DNA from: Morella rubra
Taxonomy: Eukaryota; Streptophyta; Magnoliopsida; Fagales; Myricaceae
Reading direction: 5' to 3'
Assembly: GCA_003952965.2 (NCBI GenBank)
Contig: CM025855.1
Span: forward strand, 14,327,833 to 14,391,832
DNA: 64,000 bases
Shown: positions 57,793-64,000 of the stretch, in pieces
How the letters are laid out: each line of letters begins with the position of its first letter
How positions within the stretch are numbered: position 1 is the first letter of the stretch
Translations under genes and position numbers: made by a program
The notes under the pieces: generated by a model
What the model was told of the DNA's origin: nothing
Databases searched by the model: none
Seen by the model: only the letters and a program-made list of their open reading frames with translations

Positions 57793-60700
57793 TCAAACAG
57801 GCTTCCAAACTGTAAGCACCTCTTGGAACATCTCCAGCATCAGTTCCCTGTCTGCGTGCCTGAAAAGGATGTTAACTTCATCTCTAACATCATATATCTT
57901 GCCAAAATCAAACAAGTACATCATGCATCCTTTCTTCAACTTGTTCAATTGGTAAAGCCAAGCCTCTTGCAGCCTCTCAAGCACATTCCCTGAGTTGATG
58001 TCTTCCAAGAGGCTTTCCTCACAAGCATCTTTAAGGTCAACAATGTCGTACTTGTTGGCTGCCCCAAGTAGGGCCAGCCGGTGCTTCCAGAAATCCTCTT
58101 GTTTTATGGTTCCATACAAGTAACTGAGAAGGGCAGTGCAAGATTCCAGTGACATGTCTTCTATGTAGATCATAGAGGACTCTTTTTCCTTGAGGTTGTG
58201 ACGGAACATGCTCTGAAACACTGGAGAACTTGCAGACAAAACTGCCTTGTGAGCTCGTAAAGAGCCGTCAGCAGTGTTAATGGTTAGATCGGAATGGATG
58301 GCCTCATCAAGCATACGGGAGAGACACCGAAGTGTACTTTGGACAGACAGAGACTGCATCATCCCATCACTGGGCCATATAGAACAGGCTTCCCCACCCT
58401 GAGGTTTAGCATGCAAAGAACAATAGATAATGAAGCTAAGGCATAGGAAGGTTCAATGAAATGAGGACAGGCGTGGACTTTTTTGGGATGCACAATTTCC
58501 TTGGTGTGACTTTACTACAAGAGGAGTTTTACTAGTTTGATTTGAATGCATTCACCAAAAAGACAAAAAACAAAGCTCCAAGAAACGACTAATAAGATGA
58601 AGTATCAGTGGAGCACCTTTACACAGACTGCCATCATGGCACCTCAGATAAGACTACAGAGAGGTACTCACATTCAGAGCGCAGATCTTCAGGTCCAGGA
58701 ACTCAACATCAATGATGAAGCGACCATGGAAGGTGGAATCAACCGGCCAAACAAAGTCTTCGCAATTTCGAAGCAGTCTCTCATGAACTGCAATATGATG
58801 CTATACAGGGTTATGTGCATCTATAATTAACTGTATGATACTAGTATGCAAAACCTATCACCATAATAAAGCTTAAAATAAGATGCATGAATTTCGATCA
58901 TCTCTATTGGGTGATCAATAAGCAACCTTTTATTAGAACTAAATTACTCTCTTTGTGCCTTGTAAATCATTGATGGGTTCTACCAAATGTACATGGCCAA
59001 GGTATAGGGCAATTCAGACAGACCCATCTCCTCTGTATCTTACTTACACTACAAATGCGCCACTTATAGCATTAGGAATCAAGAGTCAAATTGATTACGA
59101 CACAGAAAAAATTTCAAGGAAAGAGCAGAACTGGAACTTTACAGACCCATAATAAGGAGTACAAAGAGTCGAATTGATCATTTGAAAACTAAAACTTGGA
59201 TGGGAAACAGCACAATATTTGCTTAGCTTAACTCAAGACATAGGCATCAGGTTCAGCAACACAAGCAAAAGTATCCCCATGAAATAAATCTCATCCAATT
59301 GAAACAGTAATGCCTGCCAATCTACCAAATTTTTTGCATAATGGACGGAAGAGAGCAATTAAGATCCTTCTCTGGGGGCAGAAAGATTATGTGAAAATTG
59401 CACAAACACAGCATGCGGTTCAACCAACTTTTAAGGGCCAAACCTTCCTGTGGCTTATCTAGTACAGCCCTTCTGACGAGAGATTGGGTCAATCAGCGAT
59501 ATAAAAAGCCACTTCCACTTAATCTGCATTTTCCTCATTTTCTTTGTTTTTTCTTCTTCCTGGACAAATTAAGGCACATGTACAAGGTGCTTTGCTACAA
59601 AGAAAATTTCACAGTTTCCTGCTCTCTGTGCGAGTTTCTATTGTTACAATGACTCTTAGCCAAACTAAAAGCAGAGTTGAGTTTTAAGTAGATGGGATCA
59701 GTTCACAAAATTATTTCCACTTGGTTTCACTGCAACCAAACAGCCACTACATTATCTACTGTCGGTGGTGTATTCCTGATGCCTTTTGCTACCCTCTTCA
59801 AAACTCTGAATACAGGTGTTATAAAAAAATTAATCAAACTGAGAAACAGATGACATTAGAAGTAATATCCAGAAAAGAATCACGTGTTCTTCACAACGAA
59901 CAACATCCGAGTGCAGACACGTTGTCTAAGTTTGTTTCCCGACTAAAACAAACAGATTCCTGAACTTAGCTTGCCATCAGATATAAAATCCATCACCATA
60001 TGATTCTTGTCCAAGTCAAAACCCCGCTGGCATACACATGAAAAAATGAGCATGCAGCTTATCAATTCTTCAAAATACAGATTGGTCTCTGAATGTGTCT
60101 TAACAACATAGATGGAGTAGTGTCAGCATTTCAAATGTGGAATCTCAGGTCAATAGCAACGAAAATGAGTAAATACAACATTATCGGGGCCAAACCACAG
60201 GTTCAAATTTTATTGGGTTGAAGTCATATCTCAATGTGTTACATCAAGGACTTAGTCGGAGACTCCTCCTATGTTTATCTCCCCGACGGGCAATTACACC
60301 CATTGTATTACGACACACAGTTATTATATACGATTAAGAATAACACATCTTAAGCATACGTGTTCCTGGCCTCTATAAGTATTAATCAGCTTGCTTCTCA
60401 GAGCAAATTGCTTAAAAGTGTTCGCACAGATGAACAATATCTCTACCACATAGGACTCAAATTACGAGTACCCAATACCTCATAAGTACCTAAAACAATA
60501 GCATCAAATTCCTAAAGAAAAGGCATTTTACACATCAAGCATATGCACATAGTTAGAAATAGAGAGCAACTTATACCTGGGGAGATGTAGGGCCTGCGGT
60601 TAACGCCAGTGTTAGAGACTCGGAGGACAAAGCGAGCAAGCGGAGGCTGCTCCTTGGTAACTCGCGAGGGCTCTGGAAACAGGCGAATGTACAGGTACCG

Positions 60701-60929
60701 ATTCTTCTCGATGGATAGAAACCTACAAACCCACCTCAAAACATCAAGCACCCATCCAGAATCCCATGTCAAGTACATGCAAAAACATATCAGGTGGGAG
60801 ACACGGCGTGGGTTACCAGTTCCAAATTCCGACCTTGAAAGGGTCGGATTTTCTGAAAGAGCAGGAGCCAAAGGTCTCGATTTTCCATTGCGCTAGTCTT
60901 GAGATCGTCTCCACCTTGGAATCGGCCAT
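57793..60929 (-). CDS. BTB/POZ domain protein, At1g55760-like (326 aa)
   Basis: BTB proteins of this type are thought to be substrate adaptors of cullin-3 ubiquitin ligases. Four exons, 60929-60817, 60722-60577, 58787-58672 and 58398-57793, join in phase into 326 residues. The start MADSKVETISRLAQWKIETF and the N-terminal region (about 1-130, with FLSIEKNRYLYIRLFPEPS) form a MATH-like domain. The BTB fold is at about residues 155-260 (SDLTINTADGSLRAHKAVLS, ASSPVFQSMF). The C-terminal region ends MLEMFQEVLTVWKPV. It closely matches the Arabidopsis At1g55760/At1g21780 pair in order and length. Intron 2 is 1.79 kb and holds no other gene that I recognise. It is divergently arranged with the V-ATPase gene. 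Confidence 0.95.
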
Positions 60930-62036
60930 CTTTAGCTCTCTCCCTCTTTCAGGTCCTTAGTCTCACTGAACTTTTGAGGGAGAGAGAGACTCGGGTAGCG
61001 TAGACCTTTTTTTTACGCAATAAAAGTTCATGATCGAGTTGGTTAAACGTGTCATGGTTCACGGAAATAAAAGCACATTTTGATCGGAGTTGGTTAAACG
61101 TGTCATAATTCACAGAAATAAAAGCACATTTTTTTTTTTATAAACTCAGGACATACAAGTGCGTACCATACGCGATCCAAATTATTCCGCTAGTGTAATT
61201 AGATAAACGTGTCATAATTTTGTGAGATTTACATATTTGCATTCTATATCCTCTCAATTATTTATCTGAATTAGATAGATAATTTAAAAAGAGATAAATT
61301 TGAGTTTGAGACTAATAAAATAATTATTTTTTTTATTTTTTACTAACATAAATAAATATAAAAAATATATTTAAATCATCTCTTTTTATTTATTTATTTT
61401 TTTATCAATTCTAAAATTTCTAAATTTTAACTATTTTGAAATTTTACAAACAAATAACAATAAATGAATTTTATTATAGAGTTTATATTGTTTAAAATTT
61501 TATATAAAAAAATATATGCGGATGTAGGGTCTGCTTTTAATCTATTTCTAAATTATATTACGTAATTCAAATAAAAAATTTTAATTCTACTTCATCTCTC
61601 TTTAAAATGGTATAAATCCTGTCCCTCTTTAACACTCGCTTGGACTTATCTGTTAAATTAGCGCTTACATTTACATTAAATTAATAAAAAGACGTAATTT
61701 TTATTATATTCACGGAACCACGAGGGGAATTAGAAATTTGTACCGAACAAAAATAGAATTGGTAACCAATCCGATCGCTGTATGCCACGTCGGACACGGT
61801 CGCGAAAGCTCCACGTAGCCAGGTCATTCTCGTAAAACTACATGCCCAACAACACCCTTTCAGAGTCCAATCCGCGACCCGTGAGCCACTTCAATCAATC
61901 ATCACCACCTCCACCACTGCTACCTCCTCCCCCGATCCGATCTCCTCCTCCTCCTATCGCAGACGAAAATCCGGAGCAGAGTTCCGACCGGAACAGGGGA
62001 TAGTCCACATAATCTCGGTACTCAAACAACGAGAAG
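60930..62036. other. Divergent intergenic region, BTB gene and VHA-c
   Basis: It contains the promoters of two divergent genes. A direct repeat lies at 61031-61131 and an AT-rich block at 61250-61560. The 150 bp before 62037 are CT-rich, consistent with the VHA-c 5' UTR. Confidence 0.5.
61031..61131. repeat. About 50-bp tandem direct repeat
   Basis: TGATCGAGTTGGTTAAACGT at 61031 recurs, slightly changed, at 61081, each copy ending AAATAAAAGCACATTT. A partial third copy (AGATAAACGTGTCATAATTT) lies at 61201-61220. Confidence 0.85.
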
Positions 62037-62491
62037 ATGTCTTCGGGTTTCAGCGGCGACGAAACTGCCCCCTTCTTCGGGTTTCTTGGAGCCGCCGCAG
62101 CTCTCGTCTTCTCATGTAATTTCTTTTCATTTTCAGCAGAAAACATTTTCCCGAGAAAATCAATGAACTTTATCACTCCTATTTCACAACGCTTTGTTTT
62201 CTCAGGCATGGGAGCGGCTTACGGTACAGCGAAGAGCGGAGTGGGCGTGGCGTCTATGGGAGTGATGCGGCCTGAGCTGGTGATGAAATCGATTGTCCCC
62301 GTGGTTATGGCTGGAGTGTTGGGGATCTACGGCTTGATCATAGCTGTGATCATCAGCACTGGAATAAACCCCAAGGCGAAGTCTTACTATCTCTTTGATG
62401 GCTATGCGCACTTGTCGTCCGGGCTTGCTTGTGGCCTAGCTGGCCTCTCTGCTGGCATGGCCATCGGGATCGTCGGTGACGCCGGAGTTCG
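62037..62491 (+). CDS. VHA-c: V-type H+-ATPase proteolipid subunit c, exons 1-2, partial
   Basis: Subunit c forms the proton-carrying rotor ring of the vacuolar V0 sector. Exons 62037-62115 and 62206-62491 join in phase into 121 codons plus two bases. The protein starts [20 protein letters not shown] and is nearly all membrane helix, with the highly conserved [20 protein letters not shown] and [20 protein letters not shown]. The family is about 165 residues, so the last 44 or so are missing, including the fourth helix that carries the essential proton-binding glutamate. The donor GGTACGTAA at 62491 predicts an intron; no matching exon is found up to 64000. The ORF reads 24 more codons into that intron before a stop. 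Confidence 0.9.
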
Positions 62492-64000
62492 GTACGTAAT
62501 ATCTTCCTACTCTTGGACTGCGTCATTAATACTGGCAGTCCTTTTATCTTTAGTTATCTGTTAGATGGAGGGTGAAGAATCACCAGAGGGTTTGATAGAA
62601 AAGCTCGACTTTTCTCGTGTCACATGTCTACTGCCCAGTGTCCACTAGCATTCTTTGATCATTTCCAAACCTATATTTTCTCTTCAATGCTAGACATATG
62701 ATTGTTCCATGTACGGGCGGTAAATAATGTATTTACCCGTGTGCGTGGGTGGTACAATAGATAGAATTAGGTGTATTTTCTATTCCAGTAGTTTTTGTTG
62801 TGATTACTGTGACAAGTGGTTTACACCTTCGGTTGAACAATGAAATGGTTTTCTCTTGACAAGCACAAGCTTGCTGGTTATGTTGGGGCTATAAGGGGAT
62901 GAAAATGTTGCTTTGATTTGAGGGATAGATAAGTTTTTGGTTTAAGGGATAGATAAGTTTTGATCTGAGAAGCAGTCTATGGTTCAGTTTGAAAATTTGA
63001 TGGTTATATCTCTTCTACACAGAGTGTAAGAGATGCTCTGCATAATCACGGGATCCATTTCCCTTCACATCTTGGGTTTATGCAATGATTTACCAAACTG
63101 CGGAGGGCTATCAGCTTGGTGATTTGCCTTCTGTTGGTACTACGTCAAAGGGCATTTATTTGTTTACCATTGAATTTAGGATTTGTGCAAAATTTTGGGG
63201 ACAGGTTATGCCTCTTATGACTCGTTTTATATGATGTGTTGGCTCTCTTAGAAGCAAATTTCAACTTCTCTTATAATGAAATGGTGGTAAAAGGCTGGAT
63301 TGATGTTATGATAGCAGTAAGTTATTACGACTTAAGAAGTGGAGTATGCTCTATCTCATCTTTTTAGTCGTTCTAAGGAGAAATTGTTGGCTCTAACGCT
63401 GCTGAGTGCTGTTGTCTAATTGTCAGGAGCCATAGTATAGTTTCTTTGATCTTTCAGATATTTCTAGTAGTAGCATTAGAATGATCTCCATGCTACAAAG
63501 TGGATGCAGTGCACTTTGGAAACTGAGTTGCTCCCCCTCCCGGCAGTTGTGGCACAAAGGCTGGATTGCAAACTTAGACTGTAGAAACCAAAGTACCATA
63601 ACAAGTTTCGTTTAGGAATGTGACACAATTTAATGGCTTTCCCACATGTCTTTTCCCTTAGTGCCAAATAAACTTGTTGGAAGCAATGCTTTGCTTAGCA
63701 TGAGGCCGAGCTGTAATGAATCTGCTGCAAGCTGAAGTTGAATTACAATTTCAGCTAGGGACCTGAATGTCTCTTTGCATTTTATTGGTTCTGTTGAAGA
63801 CCACACCCCGGCTTGGTGTAAGGTTGATCACCCTAAAAATCTTGTGAGACTTCTGGTGTGCTTTTTGCCTATCTACTGGGACTGCTGCTATTTAGCTGCC
63901 CCCATATCATCTGGCCTATTTCCTTTTTTCTTCACTTTCTTTTTTCTTGTGTTGGATGAAAATGTTTTGTGTTTGAGTTGTATTTTAGTTGAAGGTTTAT
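62492..64000. other. Presumed intron 2 of VHA-c, open to window edge
   Basis: I looked for the final VHA-c exon in all frames and did not find it. No other gene is recognised. The stretch is either a long intron or the 3' flank of a truncated copy. Confidence 0.45.

Noticed and set aside
1-64000. CRISPR arrays, bacterial operons, riboswitches
   Set aside because: No spaced short-repeat arrays or operon structure; splice-site structure and gene content show plant nuclear DNA.

Overview
The window is nuclear DNA of a flowering plant, almost certainly a eudicot. Protein genes are split by AT-rich GT-AG introns. The recognisable products are plant-specific: PsbS, chlorophyllide a oxygenase, a filament-like plant protein, and an intron-containing elongator tRNA-Met. 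The intergenic DNA is AT-rich and full of small transposons. Nothing in it is bacterial. The species cannot be named from the sequence alone.

Layout. (1) 1-7140: the 5' end of a midasin (MDN1) gene on the minus strand, eight exons, with telo-box-like and site II promoter motifs; a 5'-truncated L1 element lies in its last visible intron. (2) 8025-18667: a rearranged endogenous pararetrovirus (Caulimoviridae). Two nearly identical arms of 2,978 bp (8025-11002 plus, 12944-15921 minus) face each other around a 1.9-kb movement-protein segment. The minus-strand part runs on through reverse transcriptase, protease and coat protein. Every viral gene except the coat ORF is visibly broken. (3) 19785-21720: a small zinc-ribbon-like gene of the At4g08330 type. 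(4) 21860-26350: foldback and MITE elements and a decayed PIF/Harbinger element. (5) 26659-28767: PsbS. (6) 29285-31496: two nested hAT-type elements, each with a perfect 8-bp target duplication. (7) 33826-34487: a TRIM retroelement. (8) 37509-42315: a filament-like plant protein with a triplicated 80-residue coiled-coil block. (9) tRNA-Met and tRNA-Gln. (10) 43862-46458: a TLC-domain membrane protein. (11) 49121-52651: chlorophyllide a oxygenase. (12) 52410-about 57265: a 2.7-kb tandem duplication that copies the last CAO exon and a complete small zinc-ribbon gene. (13) 57793-60929: a BTB/POZ protein. (14) 62037-62491: the first two exons of a V-ATPase proteolipid (subunit c) gene that leaves the window.

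The host genes do not form one pathway. PsbS (photoprotective quenching) and CAO (chlorophyll b synthesis) both act in chloroplast light harvesting but are separated by unrelated genes. The most unusual locus is the viral inverted repeat: each arm carries a viral promoter pointing into the central segment, so convergent transcripts or a hairpin RNA are possible. No viral gene has been reconstructed here; breaks are described in place.
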